Origin: Acidimicrobiia bacterium
GTDB lineage: Bacteria; Actinomycetota; Acidimicrobiia; Acidimicrobiales; CAIXPF01
Length of the DNA stretch: 44,655 nt
Direction: 5' to 3'
Assembly (NCBI GenBank): GCA_947476745.1
Contig: CANJRG010000027.1
Location: 1 to 44,655 of the forward strand
Shown piece by piece: positions 1-6,925 of this stretch (positions within the stretch are counted from its first letter, which is position 1; each line of letters starts with the position of its first letter). The notes under the pieces were generated by a model. The model searched no databases. It was not told where the DNA came from and saw only the letters and a program-made list of their open reading frames with translations. The position numbers and the translations under genes were made by a program.

Positions 1-1249
1 GGGTCGCGGTCGTGAAATCCAGGTTCGCATTCGTCAGGTTCGCATTCGTCAGGTTCGCACCATTCAGGCCTGCAACCACCAGGCTCGCACCCACCAGGCT
101 CGCACCCACGAGGCTCGCACCGTCCAGGCTCGCACTCCCCAGGTTCGCATCAGTCAGGTTCGCATCAGTCAGGTTCGCATCAGTCAGGTTCGCAAACGGC
201 AGGGTCGCACCCGTGAGCGTCGCATCCGACAGGTTCACACCAGGCAGGTGCGCGTAGGACAGGTTCGCACCGGACAGGTCCGCACGCGACAGGTCCGAAG
301 GCGTCACGCCGGCCGAGATGTAGTACACGCATTGGTTGGTGATCAGCGAGCAGTCATCCACGGGAGAGTTGGCGTGCCACAGGCGCGCTCCCGACAGGTC
401 CGCATCCGACAGGTTCGTGCCCGACACAAACGCGAAGGTCAGGTCCGCATCCGACAGGTCCGCACCCGACAGGTCCGCTCCCCCCAGTTGCGCACTCGAC
501 AGGTCCGCGCCCGACAGGTCCGCACCCGACACGTCCGCATCCGTCAAGGAAATGGACGGCAGTTGCGCACTCGACAGGTTCGCGTCCGACAGGTCTACAC
601 CGTCCATATCCGGGTTAAGTCCGGTGGCACCCGTCAGGTTCGCACCCGACAGATTCGCACCATCGAGATAGACGTACCGCAGATACGCATAGGACAGGTT
701 CGCACCCGACAGGTTCACGTTCTCCAGGTGGGCCGAGTCCAGGTTGCAACCCGACCAGTTCACCCCCGGGGCCGCCGGCGCCGAACAGGTACCCCGCGGA
801 ACCGCCGAAGCCGCCACCGTGAAGGACCCCTGGCCGACGCTGTTCACCGCAGCAACCCGAAACTCGTACGAGCTCCCACCCACCAGACCGGTCACCGTCG
901 CCGACGCCGCCGACGACGACCCGTCGTCGAACACCGACCACTCCGCAGCCGACGACAGCCGGTACTGCACCACATAATCCGTGATCGACGACCCGTTGTC
1001 CGACGGCGCGACCCAACCCAACGACACCGACGCATCACCAACCGTCGCCACCAGCGACGCCGGCACACCCGGCACCGAGGCAGCAACCTCCGACGAGGCA
1101 CCCGACGGCGCGGCTGCCCCGGCGGTGGCGGCACCGATCGGCCCGCCGGCCGGGATGAGCCCGCCGACGACCACGGCCACGGATGCCAGAACGGCGACCG
1201 CCGCACGGCGCACGGCACGCCGCGACGCGGCTGGAGCGATAGTGAACAT
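1..1249 (-). CDS. Secreted fibronectin III / pentapeptide-repeat protein (partial, C-terminus off the left edge)
   Basis: The frame is open from an ATG at 1249-1247 to the window edge, about 416 codons with no stop. An Arg-rich N-terminus and a hydrophobic stretch at residues 17-33 look like an export signal. Residues about 60-151 read as one fibronectin type III domain, with the W, Y and L positions of that fold and an S-Y-E-F-R-V strand. From about residue 163 the protein is almost entirely pentapeptide repeats of the A-N-L-S-G / A-D-L-T-D type, broken once around residues 291-313 by a non-repeat segment with two Cys. Pentapeptide repeats form a right-handed square beta-helix. Fibronectin domains in secreted actinobacterial proteins usually mediate surface or polymer contacts. 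The specific role is unknown. The 15-bp DNA periodicity gives long Arg/Val-rich open frames on the other strand, which I regard as artefacts. Confidence 0.85.
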   Translation of the reverse strand, partial: MFTIAPAASRRAVRRAAVAVLASVAVVVGGLIPAGGPIGAATAGAAAPSGASSEVAASVPGVPASLVATVGDASVSLGWVAPSDNGSSITDYVVQYRLSSAAEWSVFDDGSSSAASATVTGLVGGSSYEFRVAAVNSVGQGSFTVAASAVPRGTCSAPAAPGVNWSGCNLDSAHLENVNLSGANLSYAYLRYVYLDGANLSGANLTGATGLNPDMDGVDLSDANLSSAQLPSISLTDADVSGADLSGADLSSAQLGGADLSGADLSDADLTFAFVSGTNLSDADLSGARLWHANSPVDDCSLITNQCVYYISAGVTPSDLSRADLSGANLSYAHLPGVNLSDATLTGATLPFANLTDANLTDANLTDANLGSASLDGASLVGASLVGASLVVAGLNGANLTNANLTNANLDFTTAT

Positions 1250-1446
1250 GCTTCGCCTCTCGGTAGACGCGATCCCAAGGCGACGAACCAAGGTTCGCGA
1301 ATAGAACCTGACGAGTCTCTCAAGCCACCGAGCCATCGACGATGTCGGAACCCCCTTAACTTCCTCACGTCTTGGAAAACTCGGGGCTGCATCCGCCTTT
1401 CGACCTGTCCGCTAGCCACCAATAGTGCCCGAACGACCACGTTCCG

Positions 1447-2205
1447 TCAGAGCTGGTCGGGTTCCCTGACCTCGCTGCCACTTGCCTGCGCCGCCACCAT
1501 CGCCTCGGCCAGCGCGACGATCCGCCGGGCCGCCAGCTCCACCGGCGTTCCCCGATCGTGGATGTTGGACACCAGGTTCCGGTCGGCATCGGTGCAGCCC
1601 GGCCGGGGACGCCACGCCAGATAGGCCGACAGGCTCTCGGCGGTGGCCAGGCCCGGCCGCTCCCCCACCAGCAACACCACCACCCGCGGGTCGAGCACTA
1701 CGCCGAGGTCGTTCAGCACCCCGACCCGGCAATGACGCACGGCGAAGGGCCGTCCCCACGTCCACCCCTGCAGCCCGGTCAACCGCTCGAGCTCCACCAG
1801 CAGCGCCGGAACCTGCGCGTACACCGCTGCCACCGACAGACCGTCACCCACCACCACCTGCAGATCGGCCCCGACCGTGCCCTCGGCCGTGAGCCGGGCC
1901 CGGGCATCAGGGCCGAGCCGGCGACCGAGGTCGGGACGACGCAGGTGCACGGCATGGTCACCCGCCTCGGTGCACACCTCGAACAACCCCAGCGGAGCCA
2001 ACGCCGGATGGCCCAGGTCGAGCACCGACGCCACCGCATCGCGTGCCGCCGCGTGATCGGCCCGCAGCGCCAACGCGTCGGCACTGCGATGGGACAACCC
2101 GGCCGAGCCGAGGAACACCCGCGCCGGGGTCACCACCGCGGCGGCGCGGCGCAGCTCGAGCCAGCCGGTCGCCGTCGCGACGGGATCCGCCTCGAGGTCG
2201 CTCAT
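1447..2205 (-). CDS. eutC: Ethanolamine ammonia-lyase small subunit EutC
   Basis: 252 aa, small subunit of the adenosylcobalamin-dependent lyase that splits ethanolamine into acetaldehyde and ammonia. Family signatures are visible: an R-A-D-H-A-A-A-R-D-A-V helix near residue 45, D-L-Q-V-V-V-G-D-G-L-S about a third of the way in, L-V-G-E-R-P-G-L followed by S-L-S-A-Y-L, and a V-S-N-I-H segment near the C-terminus. It is shorter than the roughly 295 aa enterobacterial subunit, mostly at the N-terminus. The start is the ATG at 2205, which overlaps the eutB stop by 4 bp (ATGA), so the two subunits are probably translationally coupled. A longer in-frame reading from 2307 lies inside eutB and is rejected. 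No shell or other eut genes are visible. Confidence 0.93.
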   Translation of the reverse strand: MSDLEADPVATATGWLELRRAAAVVTPARVFLGSAGLSHRSADALALRADHAAARDAVASVLDLGHPALAPLGLFEVCTEAGDHAVHLRRPDLGRRLGPDARARLTAEGTVGADLQVVVGDGLSVAAVYAQVPALLVELERLTGLQGWTWGRPFAVRHCRVGVLNDLGVVLDPRVVVLLVGERPGLATAESLSAYLAWRPRPGCTDADRNLVSNIHDRGTPVELAARRIVALAEAMVAAQASGSEVREPDQL

Positions 2206-3593
2206 CGCCCCAACGCCGGCCGGCTGGCGTCGTACAGCGCCCGCAGGTCGCTGCCCGACGACGCCACCAACCGCCCGTCCCTCCACAACCCCCGGCCGGC
2301 CAGCCACGCCTCGAACTCGGGAGCGGGACGCAGCCCGAACAGCTCACGCACACTCGCTGCGTCGTGGTAGCTGGTCGACTGATAGCTCAGCATCACGTCA
2401 TCGGCCCCCGGCACACCCATCACGTAGTTGCACCCGGCCGCGGCCAGCAGCACCAGCAGGTCGTCGGCATCGTTCTGATCGGCGTCGACGTGGTTCGTGT
2501 AGCACACATCCATACCCATTGGTATGCCCAGCAACTTGCCCATGAAGTGATCCTCGAGGCCGGCCCGGCGGATCTGCCGTCCGTCGGCGAGGTACTCCGG
2601 CCCGATGAAGCCCACCACCGAGTTCACCAGGAACGGGTCGACCAGACGGGCGTAGCCCTGCGCCCGGGCCTCGAGCGTCAACTGGTCGACCCCGTGATGG
2701 GCCCCCGCCGACAGCGCGCTGCCCTGCCCGGTCTCCACGTACACCACCTGCTCGCCCACGAACCCCGGCCGGCTGCGATGGGAGGCCAGCACCTGCTCGC
2801 GCCCGTCGCGCAGCATCGCCTCGCTCAACCCGAAACTGGCGGTGGCATCGGTGGTCCCGGCCAGCGAAGCGAACAACAGGTCGACCGGCGCACCCCGTTC
2901 GAGCGCCGCCAACTGCGAGCCGACCTGCGCCAGCACACACGCCTGGGTCGGCAGCCCGAGCACCTCGATCACCCGTTGCAGCACCCCGAGCTGCGTCGCC
3001 ACCCCGGCCACCGAGTCACCGACAGGGTTCACCCCGATCACCGCGTCGCCGCAGCCGTGCAGCAGACCGTCGAGTACGGCGAGCAGCATGGCCTCGGGAT
3101 CGTCGGCGGGATGGTTCGGCTGGATGCGCACCCCGAACACGCCCGGCTCCCCCAACGTGTTGCGGCACCGGGTGACCGTCCGCAACCCCGCCGCGGCCAC
3201 GATCAGGTCCTTGTCGCCCATGATCTTGGCCACCGCCGCCGCCATCGACGGCAGGATCGCCGCCCGCCGCAGCGCCAACTCGGCCCGCGACGACGGATCG
3301 AGCAGGGCGTCACGCAGTTCACCGACGCTCGACGAGGCGATGGCGGCGAACGCCTCACGGTCGTGCGCGGCGAGCAGCGACGCCTCCAGCTCGTCCTCCA
3401 CCACCGGCCGTTCGGCCAGCTCACCCAACGTCACCTCGGCCAACGCCAGCTTCGCGGCAACCCGCTCACGCAACGACCGGGCCGCGATCCCAGCCAGCTC
3501 GTCGCCGGACTTGGGCTCGTTGGCCTTGGCCAACAACTCGGGCAGGTCCGCGAAGTGGAATCGCTCGCCACGCAGCGTCGCCCGATAGCCCAC
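2202..3593 (-). CDS. eutB: Ethanolamine ammonia-lyase large subunit EutB
   Basis: 463 aa, close to the roughly 453 aa of characterised EutB proteins. It forms the TIM-barrel catalytic subunit that binds the upper face of adenosylcobalamin and the substrate. The N-terminus carries the family pattern F-x-D-L-P-E-L-L-A-K-A-N-E followed by S-G-D-E-L-A-G-I-A-A and R-V-A-A-K. The first codon is GTG at 3593. It is divergent from the ABC transporter at 3700, with about 106 bp between the starts that must hold both promoters. I see no cobalamin riboswitch there, and the space is too short for one. The downstream partner eutC overlaps by 4 bp. With no carboxysome-like shell genes nearby, this looks like cytosolic ethanolamine use as a nitrogen or carbon source. 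Confidence 0.95.
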   Translation of the reverse strand: MGYRATLRGERFHFADLPELLAKANEPKSGDELAGIAARSLRERVAAKLALAEVTLGELAERPVVEDELEASLLAAHDREAFAAIASSSVGELRDALLDPSSRAELALRRAAILPSMAAAVAKIMGDKDLIVAAAGLRTVTRCRNTLGEPGVFGVRIQPNHPADDPEAMLLAVLDGLLHGCGDAVIGVNPVGDSVAGVATQLGVLQRVIEVLGLPTQACVLAQVGSQLAALERGAPVDLLFASLAGTTDATASFGLSEAMLRDGREQVLASHRSRPGFVGEQVVYVETGQGSALSAGAHHGVDQLTLEARAQGYARLVDPFLVNSVVGFIGPEYLADGRQIRRAGLEDHFMGKLLGIPMGMDVCYTNHVDADQNDADDLLVLLAAAGCNYVMGVPGADDVMLSYQSTSYHDAASVRELFGLRPAPEFEAWLAGRGLWRDGRLVASSGSDLRALYDASRPALGR

Positions 3594-3699
3594 GGCTCGA
3601 CCCTACCGCCCGGCCGAGCGACGAGACGGCCGGTCAGGGCCGGTTCAGGTCGGACCCACCAACCGCGCCGCGGCGAGGGTCGCGGGCTAGAACGTCACC

Positions 3700-4716
3700 A
3701 TGCCCGTCGCCGCCATCTCCACCACCGGGTTGCGCAAGACTTATCGCGACGGTCAGGTGGTAGCCGTCGACGGCCTCGACCTCGAGGTGCGCACCGGCGA
3801 GATCTTCGGCCTGCTCGGCCCCAACGGCGCGGGCAAGACCACCACCATCGGCATGCTCACCACCTCGGTGGTGCCGACCGGCGGCTCCGCACGGATCGGC
3901 GGCGTCGACGTCATCGGCGAGCCGGCGGTGGCCAAGCAGCTCATCGGCGTGGTCCCGCAGTTCAACACCCTCGACCGGGCCCTCGACGTCGGCGAGAACC
4001 TGTACTTCCACGGCCGCTACTTCGGGATGAGCCGGGCCGAGGCCCGCACCGCCCGCGACGAGGCCCTGCAACGCTTCAACCTCGCGGACCGGGCGACCAT
4101 GCCGGTGATGGCGCTGTCGGGTGGCATGGCCCAACGGCTGATGGTGGCCCGCGCGACGTTGCACCGGCCCGCGGTGCTGTTCCTCGACGAGCCGACCTCC
4201 GGGCTCGACCCGCAGAGCCGGCTGGCCCTGTGGGACGTGGTCCGCGGCCTGCAGGCCGACGGGCAGACCGTGCTGCTCACCACCCACTACATGGAAGAGG
4301 CCGACCAGCTCTGCGACCGGGTGGCCATCATGGACAACGGTCGCATCGTGGCGCTCGACACCCCGGCCGGTCTCAAGCGATCGGTCACCGACGGCACCGT
4401 GGTGCGGGTGCATGTCGCCGACGACGGGCTCGGCGGCACCACCGACGAACGTCTCGCCCGCGCCGGTGCAGCACTGCACCAGCGGCTGCCCGACGCCGGC
4501 ACCCCCAGCGTGATCGACAACGCCGTGCAGCTCACCATGAACGGGGAGGGCATCCTGCCCCGGGTGATGGGGGCGGCCGAGGACGCCGGGCTGACCGTGA
4601 CCGACCTCTCCGCAGCCGAGCCGACCTTGGAGACGGTCTTCATCGCACTGACCGGACGACGTCTGCGCGAAGGGCCCCCACAGGGTCCGCCGCCGGGAAT
4701 GGGGAAGCCCCGATGA
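3700..4716 (+). CDS. ABC transporter ATP-binding protein, DrrA type
   Basis: 338 aa ATPase of the daunorubicin-resistance (DrrA) / ABC-2 exporter class. Visible motifs are Walker A G-P-N-G-A-G-K-T-T at about residues 40-48, the signature L-S-G-G-M-A-Q-R in mid-protein, Walker B F-L-D-E-P-T-S-G-L-D shortly after, and an H-loop T-T-H-Y-M-E-E-A-D. The region after residue 230 matches the extra C-terminal domain of DrrA-type proteins, ending in E-T-V-F-I-A-L-T-G. Its stop overlaps the start of the permease gene by 3 bases (ATGA), so the pair is an operon and should form a full exporter. The substrate cannot be told from sequence: lipids, drugs and glycans are all exported by this class. Confidence 0.93.
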   Translation: MPVAAISTTGLRKTYRDGQVVAVDGLDLEVRTGEIFGLLGPNGAGKTTTIGMLTTSVVPTGGSARIGGVDVIGEPAVAKQLIGVVPQFNTLDRALDVGENLYFHGRYFGMSRAEARTARDEALQRFNLADRATMPVMALSGGMAQRLMVARATLHRPAVLFLDEPTSGLDPQSRLALWDVVRGLQADGQTVLLTTHYMEEADQLCDRVAIMDNGRIVALDTPAGLKRSVTDGTVVRVHVADDGLGGTTDERLARAGAALHQRLPDAGTPSVIDNAVQLTMNGEGILPRVMGAAEDAGLTVTDLSAAEPTLETVFIALTGRRLREGPPQGPPPGMGKPR

Positions 4717-5573
4717 CCACCACACCCACCACCCGCGCCACCACCGGGCCCGCCACGGTTCGGGCCGGCGGCGCCGCCGCCCGCACCGCCTTCATCGGGT
4801 TGCTCTCGCGCGACCTCACGGTGCTGCGCAAGTCCATCAAGGAGTTCCTGCCCCGCACGCTGCTGCAACCGCTGCTGCTGATGTTCGTGTTCACCTACGT
4901 GTTCCCGAAGATCGGCCAGGGCGTCGGCGGCGGATCGGCCGCAGGCGAGGCCGCGGCCTCGGCGTTCGCCACCGTGCTGGTGGCCGGGGTGGTCGGCCTG
5001 TCGGTGTTCTTCCAGGGTGTGCAGGCCGTGGCTCTGCCGCTGGTGCAGGAGTTCGGCTACACCAAGGAGATCGAGGACCGGGTCCTGGCCCCCATCCCGG
5101 TCGCACTGGTGGCGATCGAGAAGGTCACCGCCGGCGCCATCCAGTGCCTGTTCGCCGCATCCCTGGTATTCCCCCTCGCCTCGTTCGTGCCGGCGACCCC
5201 GGTCAACCTGTCCATCCACTGGCCGCTGCTGATCACCCTCGCCCCGTTGGCCTGCCTGGTCGCCTCGGCGCTCGGGCTCAGCTTCGGCACCTTCTTCGAG
5301 CCGCGCTCGGTGCCCGTCCTGTTCGGCGTGGTGATCCTGCCGATCACCTTCCTCGGCTGCACCTACTACTCGTGGTCCTCCCTCGAGTCCATCCGCTGGC
5401 TGCAGATCCTGGTGCTCGTCAACCCGCTGGTGTACATCTCCGAAGGTTTCCGGGCCGCGCTCACCGATTCGCCGCACATGCCGCTGTGGGCCATCTACAG
5501 CGCCCAGGTGGTGTTCCTGGCGCTGTTCCTGCGGGTCGGCATCCGCAACTTCCGCAAGCGCGTCCTGTCCTGA
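4713..5573 (+). CDS. ABC-2 type transporter permease, DrrB type
   Basis: 286 aa membrane partner of the preceding ATPase. A Thr/Ala-rich N-terminus of about 25 residues precedes a cytoplasmic amphipathic segment with R-D-L-T-V-L-R-K-S, then about six membrane helices, the last ending in a basic tail R-N-F-R-K-R-V-L-S. The V-F-P-K-I-G extracellular loop after helix 1 and the E-I-E-D-R-V-L-A-P motif (residues about 115-125) are typical of ABC-2 permeases of the DrrB group. The start ATG overlaps the ATPase stop. Coding stops at 5573, and the next frame to the right belongs to a truncated methyltransferase with essentially no gap. Confidence 0.92.
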   Translation: MTTTPTTRATTGPATVRAGGAAARTAFIGLLSRDLTVLRKSIKEFLPRTLLQPLLLMFVFTYVFPKIGQGVGGGSAAGEAAASAFATVLVAGVVGLSVFFQGVQAVALPLVQEFGYTKEIEDRVLAPIPVALVAIEKVTAGAIQCLFAASLVFPLASFVPATPVNLSIHWPLLITLAPLACLVASALGLSFGTFFEPRSVPVLFGVVILPITFLGCTYYSWSSLESIRWLQILVLVNPLVYISEGFRAALTDSPHMPLWAIYSAQVVFLALFLRVGIRNFRKRVLS

Positions 5574-5577
5574 CCCC

Positions 5578-6255
5578 CCGGGGGAGCCGGCCGGGTTCAG
5601 CGACCTCACCCTGACCAACGTGGTGGTCGACCTGCTGCACGTGCGCGGCGCCACCGCCGCCGAAGCGCTCACCACGTGGGAGCAGCAGGACGCCCAGGCG
5701 CTGACCTACGCCGATGACAGCTTCGACATCGCCTTCGTGTCCGAGGCGCTGCACCACTGCCGTTCACCGCACCGGGCACTCACCGAGATGGTGCGGGTCG
5801 CCCGCAAGGCCGTCATCGTGATCGAGTCGCGCGACTCGCTGGCGATGAAGGTGGCCCGGCGGCTGCGCCTGAGCAGCGAGTACGAGTTCAACAACCTGCT
5901 GCTCACCACCCGAACCCACGGCGGTGCCGACTTCGGCCCGGTCCCCAACTACGTCTACCGTTGGACCGAGCGCGAGTTCATCAAGACCGTCGCCTCGTTC
6001 GACCCGGCCCATCAGCACGACTTCTGGTTTTTCCACGGCCTGAAGGTGCCCGGCCAACGCCAGCCCTGGGTCAGCCTGGGCAACGCCCTACTGACCGTCG
6101 CGCCCAAGCAAGCCAACCTCTTCGGCATGGTGGCCCTCATCGGCGGGCTGCAGCCCTACCTCGATGCGGACGGGCCCGAGACCCGGCTGCGCCCCGAGGT
6201 CAGCCGCCGGCCCGAGGCCAGGCCGGCATCCCGAGTCCACGCCGTACGGGTCTGA
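5578..6255 (+). pseudogene. N-terminally truncated class I SAM-dependent methyltransferase
   Basis: The reading frame resembles the second half of a Methyltransf_11-type domain: A-Q-A-L-T-Y-A-D-D-S-F-D-I-A-F, then S-E-A-L-H-H-C-R-S-P-H-R-A-L, then a helix and V-I-V-I-E-S-R-D, followed by a V-P-N-Y-V-Y-R-W-T-E-R-E segment. The glycine-rich SAM-binding motif I that should lie about 50-80 residues earlier is absent. Homology-like sequence (G-F-S-D-L-T-L-T-N) begins right after the permease stop at 5573, before the first usable start, a GTG at 5620. If translated from 5620 it would give 211 aa that cannot bind SAM in the normal way. I therefore call it a 5'-deleted gene fused to the end of the exporter operon, although a non-catalytic translated product cannot be excluded. 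Confidence 0.6.
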
Positions 6256-6277
6256 CCGGCCGGCCTGCGGCCGTCAG
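6252..6277. terminator. Hairpin between convergent genes
   Basis: CTGAC and GTCAG flank complementary CGGCCG/CGGCC arms with one bulged base. It sits between the converging ends of the methyltransferase remnant (stop 6253-6255) and the cupin gene (stop 6274) and overlaps both ends. There is no T-tract, so it is at best a weak two-way terminator. Confidence 0.35.
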
Positions 6278-6810
6278 GGCAGCCGGACGGTGTTGGCCAC
6301 ACCCTCGGCGCCGATGTTCACCGTGAGGATACGGACAGGTACGGAGCCGACGTTCTTGCCGTTGTGCACCGTGCCCACCGCCTCCATCAGCGCCGTGCCC
6401 GCCGGGTAGACCTTGGTCCCCGCACCCTGGTACTCCACGGTGACCGCGCCCTCGAGGATGTAGGCGTACATCGGGGCGTCGTGGCGGTGCAGCCCCGTTT
6501 CCTGGCCCGGAAGCAGGGTCACGATCACCGAGGACACCTGGGCCGGCACCGCCGTCGGATAGGCCAACGGCTGGCCCAGCACCGTCGCCGACTGCTTGTC
6601 GAGCAACGTGACAGGCGCGACCGGCGCCGCGGTGGCCGGGACGGTCGAGGCCACAACAGCGGTGGACGCCGTCGTCTCCGTGGACGTCTCAGTGACCGAA
6701 CCCGACCCACACGCCACCAGCAACCCCACGCCGGCGGCGACGACGGCGAGGAGCCGTGCCGCCGAACTGGAACGGTGACGGGTGATGACGACGGGCCGGT
6801 TACGCATCAT
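6274..6810 (-). CDS. Cupin-domain lipoprotein
   Basis: 178 aa. The N-terminus has basic residues, a hydrophobic segment and a lipobox L-L-V-A-C with the acylated Cys at about residue 34, followed by a Ser/Thr-rich linker typical of actinobacterial lipoproteins. The C-terminal half is a single small-beta-barrel cupin: P-G-Q-E-T-G-L-H-R-H-D (two His and a Glu as possible metal ligands), Y-I-L-E-G for the turn between the two cupin motifs, and a V-H-N in motif 2. Secreted cupins of this type are mostly uncharacterised, so metal binding and the ligand are inference. The start is the first of two adjacent ATG codons at 6810. It is transcribed towards the methyltransferase remnant and follows the large secreted protein gene, from which a hairpin separates it. 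Confidence 0.8.
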   Translation of the reverse strand: MMRNRPVVITRHRSSSAARLLAVVAAGVGLLVACGSGSVTETSTETTASTAVVASTVPATAAPVAPVTLLDKQSATVLGQPLAYPTAVPAQVSSVIVTLLPGQETGLHRHDAPMYAYILEGAVTVEYQGAGTKVYPAGTALMEAVGTVHNGKNVGSVPVRILTVNIGAEGVANTVRLP

Positions 6811-6882
6811 CGGACCCTAGCGTCGCGTCCGTCGCGGCCGTCGACCCTGAGGCGGCGACGTCCCGCGCCCGGACGCAACGTG

Positions 6883-6914
6883 GCCCCCGGCCCGACCACG
6901 GCCGGACCGGGGGC
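6883..6914 (-). terminator. GC-rich hairpin downstream of the large secreted-protein gene
   Basis: GCCCCCGG at 6883-6890 pairs with CCGGGGGC at 6907-6914, with a partly pairable 16-nt centre. It lies 12-43 bp past the stop of the minus-strand gene at 6926 and before the cupin gene. No T-run follows. Confidence 0.5.
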
Positions 6915-6925
6915 AATCGGTCGGA

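Noticed and set aside
1-700. Short regular repeats resembling a CRISPR array
   Set aside because: The period is 15 bp, without spacers, and the units encode pentapeptides in frame.
12-1624. Long plus-strand Arg/Val- and Ala/Arg-rich open frames
   Set aside because: They are the reverse reading of 15-bp pentapeptide-repeat DNA. The minus strand gives a sensible FnIII plus A-N-L-S-G protein.
3594-3699. Cobalamin riboswitch before eutB
   Set aside because: Only 106 bp separate the divergent starts, and no conserved B12-box was seen.
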